Shown: one piece after another, positions 16,591-25,757 of the stretch
How positions within the stretch are numbered: position 1 is the first letter of the stretch
Layout of the letters: the number at the start of each line of letters is the position of its first letter
Assembly (NCBI GenBank): GCA_903896595.1
Contig: CAITYL010000092.1
Coordinates: 1-36,393 of the forward strand
Length of the DNA: 36,393 nucleotides
DNA from: an uncultured Lentisphaerota bacterium
Lineage (GTDB): Bacteria; Verrucomicrobiota; Lentisphaeria; Oligosphaerales; CAITYL01
Direction of reading: 5' to 3'
Program-made: the position numbers and the translations under genes
The notes under the pieces: generated by a model
Databases searched by the model: none
What the model was told of the DNA's origin: nothing
Seen by the model: only the letters and a program-made list of their open reading frames with translations

Positions 16591-19202
16591 CCCCAACCCC
16601 CACCACCCCCTCGCAAACCCTCCCCCCCGACGGGCCGGACTGGCGGATCCTCGCCCCGGGCGGGGGCGATGAGAAATGGTTTGATTTGGCGCAGATAGTC
16701 GGGTCGGCTGAGTTATCAGAGCGGTGGACCGTGTTTGCGCTGGCCGAAAAATCGGATGCCGAACCGGCGGCCGGGCAATTATTGGAATTGCCCAAGACCC
16801 TGACCGTGGGCGGGGTGGCGACAACGCGTCATGAGTTCACCATTGATTCGGGGCGTCTGGATCTGGGGGAACTTCTGGATACTTCTATTGGCTATGGCGA
16901 ACAACAAAAGAGCGCCTATGTGTACATTCCTTTTACTGTTCAGGAAGATGGCCTCAACACCTTCGGCATTGGCGCCGACTGGTGGCATAAGGCCTGGATC
17001 GACGGTGCGGTGATCAGCGACACCCTGGCCAAAGGCAATGGCAAGCAACCCATCACGATGCTGGACCACCTGTCGCAGGTCCAGCTCCGCAAAGGGGATC
17101 ATCTGCTGGTCGTCAAATTCATCAATGGCAGAGACGGTGCCGTGCTCACCGTGGGAGGGGCGTCAAATTTGCGGCGGGAGGCGGTCGATTCCATGGATCC
17201 GATCGTGCCGGTGTGGATGACGGTTCCATGCCCCGAGATCGGGCAGAGGGTAGAGGCGTGGACGATCGCCACCGACGACACGCGACTCACGATCGGGGCG
17301 ACCCGCGAGGGGCAACTCGTTGTGTATGAACTGAGCAATCCCTCGGTGGGATGGAATTGGACCAAGGAGCCATCGGTATTCGACTTGCCGGTCAAGGCCA
17401 GGGTGGGCAATGTGGAACACCGCGTCCAGTGGAGCTTCCAGGAAGGCGTTTCGGACAAGACCGACGGGGAGAAGATAACCCTGCGTTTTGTCTGCGCAAA
17501 GCCGGCGCTGGCGTTGGAATCGACTTGGCATGCCCGCCCGGGGCGTGGGCCGATTCGGCATACGATGTCCATCGTCAACAAATCGGGGAAACCGATATCT
17601 TTCTTCGAGCAACCTACGGTCCATCTGAATCTGGCGCCTGACGAAGTGACGCTAGTAGGCGCGGCTAAGACGACGCACATGACGCTCTGGTCTTTCCACA
17701 CGGAAGGAATAAATGGAGACGAACCCGGTATTTACCGGAATGACATCAGGAAACCGTTCTTCCGCAGGATCGACACAGATCCTTTCACTTCCAAATTTAT
17801 CCCCTATGCGGTGTTGGATTCCAGAGGATGTCATGGTGTTTATGTCGGAATCGAGTGGAGTTACTGTCGTATTGCGGTGGCAGCATTGATGGGGGACAAA
17901 CCCGGTACCGTGCGGGTGCGCGGCGGGGAATACGACAAGTTCAGGATCGACGTGGCGCCCGGGGCGTCGTTCGAGGTTCCGCCGGGTTTCGTTGGCGCCT
18001 ACAATGGGGATGTGGACGATGCCGGCAACAGTCTGCGTCGTTATCTGTTTCAGTACCATATGCCGAAAGTGGTGCGAGACGATCCCTCCTACCCGAAAGT
18101 GCAATGGAATGCCTTTGGTTCGACCGGTAAAACCCATGGTTCGTGGGATAGCGTCGAAAGCAAGTACTACCCACTTGTCGATGATATGCGTCCGTTAGGG
18201 TTTGAGGAGGTGATGCTTGATGTGGGGTGGTGGCAGGGTGAAACCTGTGCACGGGAACCAGACGCTGATCCGGTGGATTGGCCTTCGGGCATGGCCAAGG
18301 CCGCTGAATACGCGCACCAGGCAGGGATGCGTTTCGGTTTGTATTGGAACAAGGGTGAAGACATGGCTGATTCAAAAGGGCGAATCCGTCGAATGTCGCA
18401 CATCAAACGACTGTACGACGAATACAAGGCCGACATGTGGCGCTCGGACGCTACTGGCGGAATGGTTGTCGATGCCAATTACAAATCAGTAAAAGGTTTC
18501 TACGAGATGTTGGATCAACTCTACCGTGAGATTCCCAACTTCCAGTGGGAAAGTTGCGCTGGTGGCGGTCGGATCAAGGATTTCGGCGCTGTGGAACGAT
18601 GTGTAAAGATTCAAGGCAGTGATAATTGTACGCTGCTGGGCAATCGGCAAATATTTTACGGTGGTTCATACATGTTTCCCCCTGTCCAACTTACGGGACA
18701 CCTTGGTAATTGGCAGGAACCGCTTCTGGGTGATGTCACATACTGGTTCCGCTCGTGTTCCATGGGTGCGCCTAACTGGTATATTGACGCACCCAATGGT
18801 GGCAATGGAGGCAATGGAGGGAAGCCTTGGACCGACCAGCAGAAGCAGGATGTCAAGAAAGCCGTCGAAACCTACAAGACGCGCATTCGGCCCTTGGTCC
18901 GCAATGCCGATCTGTACCATATTCTGCCGCGTCCGGACGGCAAGCATTGGGATGGCATTCAGTATTATGACCCGTCTGCGAAGAAGGGCGTCGTATATCT
19001 CTTCAAGCCCAGTCCCGTGGCGGATACGATCACCCTCAAATTTCGCGGCGTCGAACCCGGCGTCCGCTACCGTCTGACCTTTGAAGACGCTTCCAATCCC
19101 AACGTGGAAAAAACCGGCGAGGAGTTGTCCAAAGGCCTGGAAGTCACGCTCAAGGGAGCGCCAGTGTCGGAATTGATCTTCCTGGAAGGTGTTCCCAAAT
19201 GA
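16587..19202 (+). CDS. GH36/GH27-clan alpha-galactosidase-like enzyme with N-terminal accessory domain
   Basis: EEVMLDVGWWQGE, MRFGLYWNKGED, FQWESCAGGGRIKDFGAVERCVKIQGSDN (GH36 C.GGGR.D type motif). Confidence 0.8.
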   Translation: MTPTPTTPSQTLPPDGPDWRILAPGGGDEKWFDLAQIVGSAELSERWTVFALAEKSDAEPAAGQLLELPKTLTVGGVATTRHEFTIDSGRLDLGELLDTSIGYGEQQKSAYVYIPFTVQEDGLNTFGIGADWWHKAWIDGAVISDTLAKGNGKQPITMLDHLSQVQLRKGDHLLVVKFINGRDGAVLTVGGASNLRREAVDSMDPIVPVWMTVPCPEIGQRVEAWTIATDDTRLTIGATREGQLVVYELSNPSVGWNWTKEPSVFDLPVKARVGNVEHRVQWSFQEGVSDKTDGEKITLRFVCAKPALALESTWHARPGRGPIRHTMSIVNKSGKPISFFEQPTVHLNLAPDEVTLVGAAKTTHMTLWSFHTEGINGDEPGIYRNDIRKPFFRRIDTDPFTSKFIPYAVLDSRGCHGVYVGIEWSYCRIAVAALMGDKPGTVRVRGGEYDKFRIDVAPGASFEVPPGFVGAYNGDVDDAGNSLRRYLFQYHMPKVVRDDPSYPKVQWNAFGSTGKTHGSWDSVESKYYPLVDDMRPLGFEEVMLDVGWWQGETCAREPDADPVDWPSGMAKAAEYAHQAGMRFGLYWNKGEDMADSKGRIRRMSHIKRLYDEYKADMWRSDATGGMVVDANYKSVKGFYEMLDQLYREIPNFQWESCAGGGRIKDFGAVERCVKIQGSDNCTLLGNRQIFYGGSYMFPPVQLTGHLGNWQEPLLGDVTYWFRSCSMGAPNWYIDAPNGGNGGNGGKPWTDQQKQDVKKAVETYKTRIRPLVRNADLYHILPRPDGKHWDGIQYYDPSAKKGVVYLFKPSPVADTITLKFRGVEPGVRYRLTFEDASNPNVEKTGEELSKGLEVTLKGAPVSELIFLEGVPK

Positions 19203-19224
19203 GTATCAGAACGTGATAAACTAC

Positions 19225-19335
19225 ATGCAGACAAACACGAATGCGGAAAGAAACAATATAGGGAAAACGACTATGAACCCAAACCCAACCACCCCTGCAC
19301 AAACCCACACCATCGACAAAGGAGAACTACAATGA
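19225..19335 (+). CDS. 36-aa leader ORF ahead of second GH127-like gene
   Basis: MQTNTNAERNNIGKTTMNPNPTTPAQTHTIDKGELQ*, stop overlaps ATG 19332 as ATGA. Confidence 0.45.
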   Translation: MQTNTNAERNNIGKTTMNPNPTTPAQTHTIDKGELQ

Positions 19336-21059
19336 CCACATTCAAGAACGTCACTCTGTCAACCCCGTCACTCAGCCCGTCCCAACTCAAGTTCCGACTC
19401 GGGTTGGTTCGGCAGCGGACGCAGGCGTATCCGCTCGATTCCATGGATTTCATCATGATGGATCTGGAACGGCCGGAGGGTCACCATCGCCATGCCTATC
19501 AGTGTACGGGCGATTTGACCGGCCGTCTGCTGGAATTCCTGTCGCATGCGGAGGGCGTGGACGGGCATCATGATCCGCGTCTTGCGGAACTCTTCGAGCG
19601 TATCCTGCGACAGCGCCATCCGTCGGGCCTGTTCGGGAGAATCATCGCTGACCCGATGATTGCCCATGAGTGCTTCTCGGCCTGCGCGCGGTTCTTTCCC
19701 GGATTCATCTACTACCACGAATTGACGAATGATGCGCGCGCGCTCGACGCGGCCCTGGGACTGGCTGAAAACGCGCTCCGCCACAAAGACATCTGGCGCA
19801 AGCGGGCGAAGGAAGCCGGGGGCCGGGCCATTGAACTGTGGATCACCGAACCGATGGCCTTGATGTACGGCTTGACGGGCAAGCAGGAGTATCTCGACTT
19901 TGTCGGTATGATCAACGATGAGATCGAGATGCCCGACAAAGGCGCTCATGCCCACGGGTACATGGCCACGTTGCGCGGCTTGCAGACAGCGGCGCTGATC
20001 ACTGGCGACGCCGCCTGGAATGCCAAGCCTGAAGCCGCACGTCGCATGATCATCGAGCGCCACTACGAGTTGCCGGACGGCTGCACGCCCGAGGGTTTCC
20101 CGCACAGCGGGGCCAACGAGGGTTGCTCCATCGCCGACTGGCTGATGCTGAACCTGAATTCCGCGGCGATAGCGGGGGATGATGCCGCCTACGAACACGC
20201 CGAGCATATCCTCTGGAACGCGCTGGCCTTCAATCAGTGGAACACCGGCTGTTTCGGTGTTCGTTCCACCTCGCCCAATGGCTACAGTATGACCCGCTTT
20301 GAGGAGGCTTGGTGGTGCTGCCTGCATCACGGCGGTTTGGCGCTGGTGGAATATGCGCGGCACGCGGTAACGATGCGGGACAACACCATCCAGGTCAATT
20401 TCCTCGTTCCTGGGCATTACCGGGTTGCGGTGCCCGGAGGGCGCGAAGCAGAAGTGCGGATCACGACGGCATATCCGGCCAGCCCTGAGGCGACCATCTC
20501 GGCAACGGGCGTGCCGGAGGGCGTTGCGCTCCGTCTGCGAGTGCCAGGTTGCGTGAAGCAACCGGCCGTTACCGAGACGCGCGACCACGACCGGGTGCAG
20601 ATCACGCTTGCCGGCCGCTTGGGCCACCATGTGGAATCCTGTCACGGCGGCATCATGCTCAAGTACGGTCCGCTGGTACTCGCCCCGGCGATCTACGGGA
20701 ACGTGGGCTATGCCGCGACCGCCAGCGAATCCCACGCCCCGAAGGGTTACATCCCCGAGACCATGCCCCAGGGACAGCCTGTCCTGCAATTGCCCGCCCC
20801 CGATGTGGACGGCTTGCTGTCGCTCTCCGACCAGCCCTGGCCCGACTGGATGTATTTCGACGAAGGGTCGACGTCGCGCTGCGGTGTGGAGGGATCGGCC
20901 GCGAATGTGGACGTGAAATTCGCTGCCGGAGAGAGCAAAACGCTGCGGTTCACGCCGATGTGTTACAACACATCCTGCCTCAGCCTATTCGATACCACGT
21001 TTGTTTTCGGCGGGACTGAGAGGGTGCCGGCGACCGTAAATCTTAGGACAGGCACGTGA
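19332..21059 (+). CDS. GH127/DUF1680-superfamily enzyme
   Basis: SGANEGCSIADW (Glu-x-Cys) and EEAWWCCLHHG (Cys-Cys); aaaggag upstream. Confidence 0.8.
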   Translation: MTTFKNVTLSTPSLSPSQLKFRLGLVRQRTQAYPLDSMDFIMMDLERPEGHHRHAYQCTGDLTGRLLEFLSHAEGVDGHHDPRLAELFERILRQRHPSGLFGRIIADPMIAHECFSACARFFPGFIYYHELTNDARALDAALGLAENALRHKDIWRKRAKEAGGRAIELWITEPMALMYGLTGKQEYLDFVGMINDEIEMPDKGAHAHGYMATLRGLQTAALITGDAAWNAKPEAARRMIIERHYELPDGCTPEGFPHSGANEGCSIADWLMLNLNSAAIAGDDAAYEHAEHILWNALAFNQWNTGCFGVRSTSPNGYSMTRFEEAWWCCLHHGGLALVEYARHAVTMRDNTIQVNFLVPGHYRVAVPGGREAEVRITTAYPASPEATISATGVPEGVALRLRVPGCVKQPAVTETRDHDRVQITLAGRLGHHVESCHGGIMLKYGPLVLAPAIYGNVGYAATASESHAPKGYIPETMPQGQPVLQLPAPDVDGLLSLSDQPWPDWMYFDEGSTSRCGVEGSAANVDVKFAAGESKTLRFTPMCYNTSCLSLFDTTFVFGGTERVPATVNLRTGT

Positions 21060-21151
21060 CCGTGCAAGTTGTTTTTACTACGGCATTTACGCGTCGACCG
21101 GGCGTTGAGTTGCATGCCTGTCCACGATAGTCAAAGTCCACATTTTTTGAC

Positions 21152-21233
21152 GGTGTTCCCGAATGAGCATCAGAACGTGATAAACCACAACCACCAGGAG
21201 AACAACATGAAGACAAACACGAATGAGTAAAGA
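21152..21233 (+). repeat. third copy of GGTGTTCCC(A/G)AATGAG(T/C)ATCAGAACGTGATAAAC... intergenic/leader repeat
   Basis: Matches 13374-13445 and 19192-19245. Confidence 0.9.
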
Positions 21234-21332
21234 AACATTAAAGGAGAAACGACCATGACCCCAAACACCACCACGGAAACGGCAATGGACACCAGACAAA
21301 GCACGATCCCACAACATACGAAGGAGGTTGGT

Positions 21333-22970
21333 ATGGTCAGGACTGGAATCACAAGGTGCGTCTTGATGGCCGCCGCGGTCTTTGCAACGTCAATGGCCGT
21401 CAGCGCGGATCCCGTCATACTGGTGAAGGCATCGCAAACGTGGAGTGACACGGGAGGCGACGACCTGGCCGCGCTGAAACGCCTCGCGTCAGGGATCGGC
21501 TGGGATTTCCAGCCAAACGGCGAGACTGATGCGAAACTCAAAGAGTTGGGGATAAAATACATACGCTGCATCAATGTCGACCCCCTCCCCGGACGTTTCG
21601 ACGAAGCAGGAGCCTTCATCGTGGAAGGGGACACGTCACGCCTTGACGCGCACTTGAAAAGCTGCCGGGATGTCGGAGCCAGCCCCCATATCTGTTTCGG
21701 CATGGGAGTCCCCAAGGAACTGCAAATAGCCTCGGACAAAGTCAAGAAGGACATGGGGGTTATGGGGCAGCAGGCTGGTGACTACTGCTACTGGAACGGT
21801 GACAAGGCGAAACTGAAGGCCCATGCGAAAGCCTACTTCGACTACGTGCTCGTCAAGAACAAATTCCCCGAGGCCCGCTTCGAAGTCGGCAACGAACCGG
21901 ACATCGACGGGCAGTTCCCCCGCAATCCTGGCCCAAAACTCGCCATGGGCTCGGCCAAGCTCTACGAGGAGTATTTTGGCATCTACAGCCTCCTCGCGGA
22001 GGCGGCGGCGGAATTCGAGAGAGAGAGAAACATCAAGGTCAGGATTGGCGGCCCGGCGGCGTCTTGGGCCTTCACCTTCAGGTTCGGGGGCTTGAACTGG
22101 GCCGACCGCTTCATCCGCGACTGCGCCGCGCAGAAGACAAAGATAGACTTCATCGGCCTGCACTACTATGGCAACATCTCCTCCCTGGATGGAGAGTACA
22201 AGGGGAGCTACCCCCACTTCACCGAGATGCTCAAGCGGACGAGGGGAAGCCGCGACACCTTCCTGCCAGGAGTCCCGCTGATCTTCACGGAATGGGGACC
22301 GAGCTATGTGACCGACAACACGGCAAAGGCCGCCGTCAACGCCGATCACGTCGGCGCGGCCTGGGCGGCGGAGTTCTTGCGCCAGATGCTCGTCAACGGC
22401 GTGGAGTCATCCCTGTATCTGGTGACCACCGACCAGCCAGCCCAGCCCGGAGGTGAGTTCAAGAGCATCAGGGGCTGGCCCTCGCTCTTCGTCACCCCCT
22501 GCGCCTTCGGCAAGCCCTACCCCAAGCCCATGTATCATGTGTTCAAGATGCTCTCGCAGCTTGAGGGCGCGCGTGTGGAATCCACCCGCTACGGATCCAT
22601 CGGCAGCTTCGTTGCCGCGCAAGGGGAGCGCCGCGTGGTCCGCGCCTTGATATGGAACTACGCGGCCATCATACCGGAGGGGGCCGCCAGCGTCGAGACC
22701 GCATCGAAGGAAGGCGTCACCCTGCGCGTGCGGGATGCGGGAGCTTTCTTCAAAGGCGCGCAAAAGGTCAAAATGTCCCGCTGGCTCCTCTGCAAAGGAT
22801 CCGGCGACGACTCCTGGCGGTTGGAGAACAATCAACTCGAGCCAAAGGATTTCCGGGAGGACATCCTTGTCGACAACGCCACCCTGACGGTACTTGACGG
22901 GGAATTGGACTGCTGCTTCTCCATGCCGCCGTCCTCAGTGTCGTTGGTCGAACTCTCGCCGGCGGAGTGA
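21333..22970 (+). CDS. secreted GH39-like clan-A glycoside hydrolase (paralog of 8563-10200)
   Basis: ARFEVGNEPDIDGQ and LIFTEWGPSY; shared WSDTGGDDLAALKRLASGIGWDFQPN...IRCINVDPLPG; aaggagg before ATG 21333 (upstream ATG 21255 also in frame). Confidence 0.75.
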   Translation: MVRTGITRCVLMAAAVFATSMAVSADPVILVKASQTWSDTGGDDLAALKRLASGIGWDFQPNGETDAKLKELGIKYIRCINVDPLPGRFDEAGAFIVEGDTSRLDAHLKSCRDVGASPHICFGMGVPKELQIASDKVKKDMGVMGQQAGDYCYWNGDKAKLKAHAKAYFDYVLVKNKFPEARFEVGNEPDIDGQFPRNPGPKLAMGSAKLYEEYFGIYSLLAEAAAEFERERNIKVRIGGPAASWAFTFRFGGLNWADRFIRDCAAQKTKIDFIGLHYYGNISSLDGEYKGSYPHFTEMLKRTRGSRDTFLPGVPLIFTEWGPSYVTDNTAKAAVNADHVGAAWAAEFLRQMLVNGVESSLYLVTTDQPAQPGGEFKSIRGWPSLFVTPCAFGKPYPKPMYHVFKMLSQLEGARVESTRYGSIGSFVAAQGERRVVRALIWNYAAIIPEGAASVETASKEGVTLRVRDAGAFFKGAQKVKMSRWLLCKGSGDDSWRLENNQLEPKDFREDILVDNATLTVLDGELDCCFSMPPSSVSLVELSPAE

Positions 22971-23145
22971 GAACGGCTTCACGAATCTTCACGATTGCTC
23001 AGTGTCAACTGAAGGCACATCGGGAGATCCCCCCGACGTTTCGCCGTCAAACCGGGGAAGCTCAGAACATGATCGGCAGGCAGGCCCACAAGGGCACGCG
23101 TCGGAAATCTTGACGTGATGTGATTCAGGAACGAAAGGAACGAAC

Positions 23146-25533
23146 ATGAAGAAAAGCAAGCAGGACAGCCATTCACAACGGATCGAGAAGCCATTAATCG
23201 TAGAACAGCTGACAACGACCGGCTCCGGAGAGCTGGCGTTTCGCGCTCCCGGCATGGAGTTGATAGGCGGCGCCCCCGCGGCGCTGATTCTGATTGGGGC
23301 GGAAGAACGCTCCGAGTTGATCCGGCCCATGGGCCAGGCACCGGTGGTCACTGAATTCCATGAGCCGTCGCCGGCGGGACAGATCCGCGTGCGGCAGTTC
23401 GACTGGCCGGAGGCTGCTCCGGACGTCGGGTTCCTCTGGCGTGTCGGGACGCTCGCCGACGGCACAGGGTTCACCCTTCAGGCCGCCGTCCGCAACACCG
23501 GGGTGGAACCCTTCCGCCTGCGGGAGATTCAACTGCTCGGGGCCGGTGCCACGCTCGTCACCGTGGTCGGCGATCCCGGCGACTGGCATCTCCACGGGTT
23601 GTCCTGGCAAGGAGGCACCCTCGCCGAGACGCTGCCCAGCGCCAACGAGCGCACGCGCAAGATGTGGGAGGGCTTTGGCATGCCGATCCCGGACGAACTG
23701 CCGACCGATGAACGCGCGAACGACGGGCGTTGGCGGCTGATTGACAACGTGGCCACGCTGTATTCCGACAAGGGAGGCATTGGCCTCTATGCCGGCGCGG
23801 TCGGCGAAGAGGCCAATGTCAATTTCGCCTGGCATGTGGAGGGAGCGCGCTGCGCTCTGGAGGTCGTTAGCGCCATGTGCGACGTGCGCGTCGACCCCGG
23901 CGAAACCCGCTGGTCGGAGACCGTCATCTTCCTGGCCAGACCCTACGCCGAGGCGGCCGGCGCGTACTTCCGCTGGCTGGCCGTCCGGCTGGGCAGCCGG
24001 ACCCACCGCGGCTCGCTCGTCGGCTGGTGCAGTTGGTATGACCGGTCCTCCGGCATCACCGCCGAGCATGTCATCCAGGTGGCGCACGCCATCGCGCTGC
24101 GCCGCGACCGGCTGCCGATGCAGACCATCCAGATCGATGACGGTTTCCAACGTCAGGTGGGCGACTGGGAGTGCAACGACAAATTCCCCGATGGCTGGAA
24201 ACCAGTGGTCGAGGCCATTCGCGATGCCAAGGCCGTGCCCGGCATCTGGCTGGCTCCGCTGGTGGCGCATGACAAGGTGACGTTCTTTAATTATGCCGGC
24301 GAGAAGGAGAACTTGAAGGACGGAAGAATCATCGACATCCATCCGGACTGGTTTCAGCGCAACGCGCGCGGCGATCTGAACGGCTCCGCCAACAATTGGA
24401 CCCCCACGGCCCACTGGCTCGATCCGACGCATCCGGGTGTGCAGGCGTTTTTCCGCCGGATCATACGTCGCGCGATGCAGGAGGGGTTCCGCTACTTCAA
24501 GATCGATTTCAATACGGTGGGCGGCCGCCTGCACAACCCGAAGAAGACACACCTCCAGGCGCTTCGCGACCTGTACCGGTTGTACCGCGAGGAGATCGGC
24601 GAGGAGAGCTTTCTCCTCTCCTGCTCGGTGCTTACTCGCGCCACCATCGGGTTGGCCGATGCCTCGCGCATCGGGGGGGATTCCTGCGCGATGTGGCATG
24701 CCGGCCATCCATGCTGCATCCGCGACTGCATTCCCGCCGTCGCCAACTCCGCCTTTGCCAATGGCGTGCTCTACGCCAACGATCCGGACGTGACCCGTAC
24801 GCTTCCCGCCGGCACTCTGACGCTGGGCGAATTACGCGTCTGGCATGGCTTCGTCGGTCTGCTCGGCGGCATGGCGCTGGTTTCCGATAACTTCAGCCTG
24901 GCCAGCCACCAGACCGAGGAGGCGCTGCGCATGTTCGAGATTCTGACGCCGCCGGCAAAAGAATGCGGCATGCCGCTGCATCCCGGCACGGACCTCATGT
25001 GCGCCCGGTTCGGTCTGACCGTCACGCGCCCGTGGGGCCGCTTCGCCGCCGTCCAGGTGTACAATGCGCTCGACGTGCCGGCCGATGTGGCGCTCGACAT
25101 CGATCTCGATAGCCTGCTGGGCTGCGGGTCGTGCCACGCTTGGTCGTTCTGGTCCGGCGAGTATCTGGGCCTCATCCAGGGCGGGCATGTATTCCGCAAC
25201 TTGGGCGCGCACAGCGGTGTGCTGCTGCGCCTGACGCCGGTCGCGTCCGATCCTGCCGTGCCGTTGCTGGTCGGCACCGACCTGCACATCACGATGGGGG
25301 CGGTAGAACTGCGTGAGGTGCGTGCTACGCACGAACGCATGGAACTCGTTCTGGATGAATTCGCCGGGGCAACCAACGGCAATCTCGTCGTTCACTGCCT
25401 GGTGCCTTTGACGGTAAGTTCGTACGAGGGAATCGGCGAGGTTGGGCTGAACGCCGCCGGCCCGGGGATGTGGCGCGTGGCGCTGCGGGGCCGCCGCAAG
25501 GCCGTCCAGCGGATCGTGTTGAACAGTCTTTAA
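23146..25533 (+). CDS. GH36-family alpha-galactosidase-like enzyme
   Basis: GWCSWYDRSSGI, QTIQIDDGFQ, GIWLAPLVAHD, FRYFKIDFN (nucleophile Asp), ADASRIGGDS (acid/base region). Confidence 0.9.
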   Translation: MKKSKQDSHSQRIEKPLIVEQLTTTGSGELAFRAPGMELIGGAPAALILIGAEERSELIRPMGQAPVVTEFHEPSPAGQIRVRQFDWPEAAPDVGFLWRVGTLADGTGFTLQAAVRNTGVEPFRLREIQLLGAGATLVTVVGDPGDWHLHGLSWQGGTLAETLPSANERTRKMWEGFGMPIPDELPTDERANDGRWRLIDNVATLYSDKGGIGLYAGAVGEEANVNFAWHVEGARCALEVVSAMCDVRVDPGETRWSETVIFLARPYAEAAGAYFRWLAVRLGSRTHRGSLVGWCSWYDRSSGITAEHVIQVAHAIALRRDRLPMQTIQIDDGFQRQVGDWECNDKFPDGWKPVVEAIRDAKAVPGIWLAPLVAHDKVTFFNYAGEKENLKDGRIIDIHPDWFQRNARGDLNGSANNWTPTAHWLDPTHPGVQAFFRRIIRRAMQEGFRYFKIDFNTVGGRLHNPKKTHLQALRDLYRLYREEIGEESFLLSCSVLTRATIGLADASRIGGDSCAMWHAGHPCCIRDCIPAVANSAFANGVLYANDPDVTRTLPAGTLTLGELRVWHGFVGLLGGMALVSDNFSLASHQTEEALRMFEILTPPAKECGMPLHPGTDLMCARFGLTVTRPWGRFAAVQVYNALDVPADVALDIDLDSLLGCGSCHAWSFWSGEYLGLIQGGHVFRNLGAHSGVLLRLTPVASDPAVPLLVGTDLHITMGAVELREVRATHERMELVLDEFAGATNGNLVVHCLVPLTVSSYEGIGEVGLNAAGPGMWRVALRGRRKAVQRIVLNSL

Positions 25534-25636
25534 TGCCATCCACAACCTGCAAGCCGAGACCCCGGTGGCGAATGTGGTGGCGATGCTTGAGGCGGTCAGT
25601 GCATTCAATAGCCGTATCCGGAAAACGTGCGCATGA
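25529..25636 (+). pseudogene. 3' remnant of a URO-D-family gene
   Basis: Open frame FNAIHNLQAETPVANVVAMLEAVSAFNSRIRKTCA* with no start, matching the URO-D/MtaA-like C-terminal pattern xHNxQxxxPxxNxxAMxxAV. Confidence 0.65.
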
Positions 25637-25686
25637 TACGGCAGAAGTATCTCTCGGTAATTTGAAAATGGGGAATGAAAAAATCC

Positions 25687-25712
25687 ATATTGCGCCTGCG
25701 CTGGCGCAATAT
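25687..25712. promoter_or_regulatory. perfect inverted repeat ATATTGCGCC-TGCGCT-GGCGCAATAT upstream of URO-D gene
   Basis: 10-bp exact arms; second 7-bp palindrome aaccaaa-tttcgg-tttggtt follows. Confidence 0.6.
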
Positions 25713-25757
25713 CGACCATAAACCTGAAACCAAATTTCGGTTTGGTTAGGAGAAATC

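Noticed and set aside
19368-20789. Minus-strand 473-aa ORF opposite the second GH127-like gene
   Set aside because: No recognisable domain; the plus strand carries catalytic motifs.
23194-24708. Minus-strand 504-aa ORF opposite the GH36 gene
   Set aside because: Antisense shadow ORF of a strongly supported GH36 gene.
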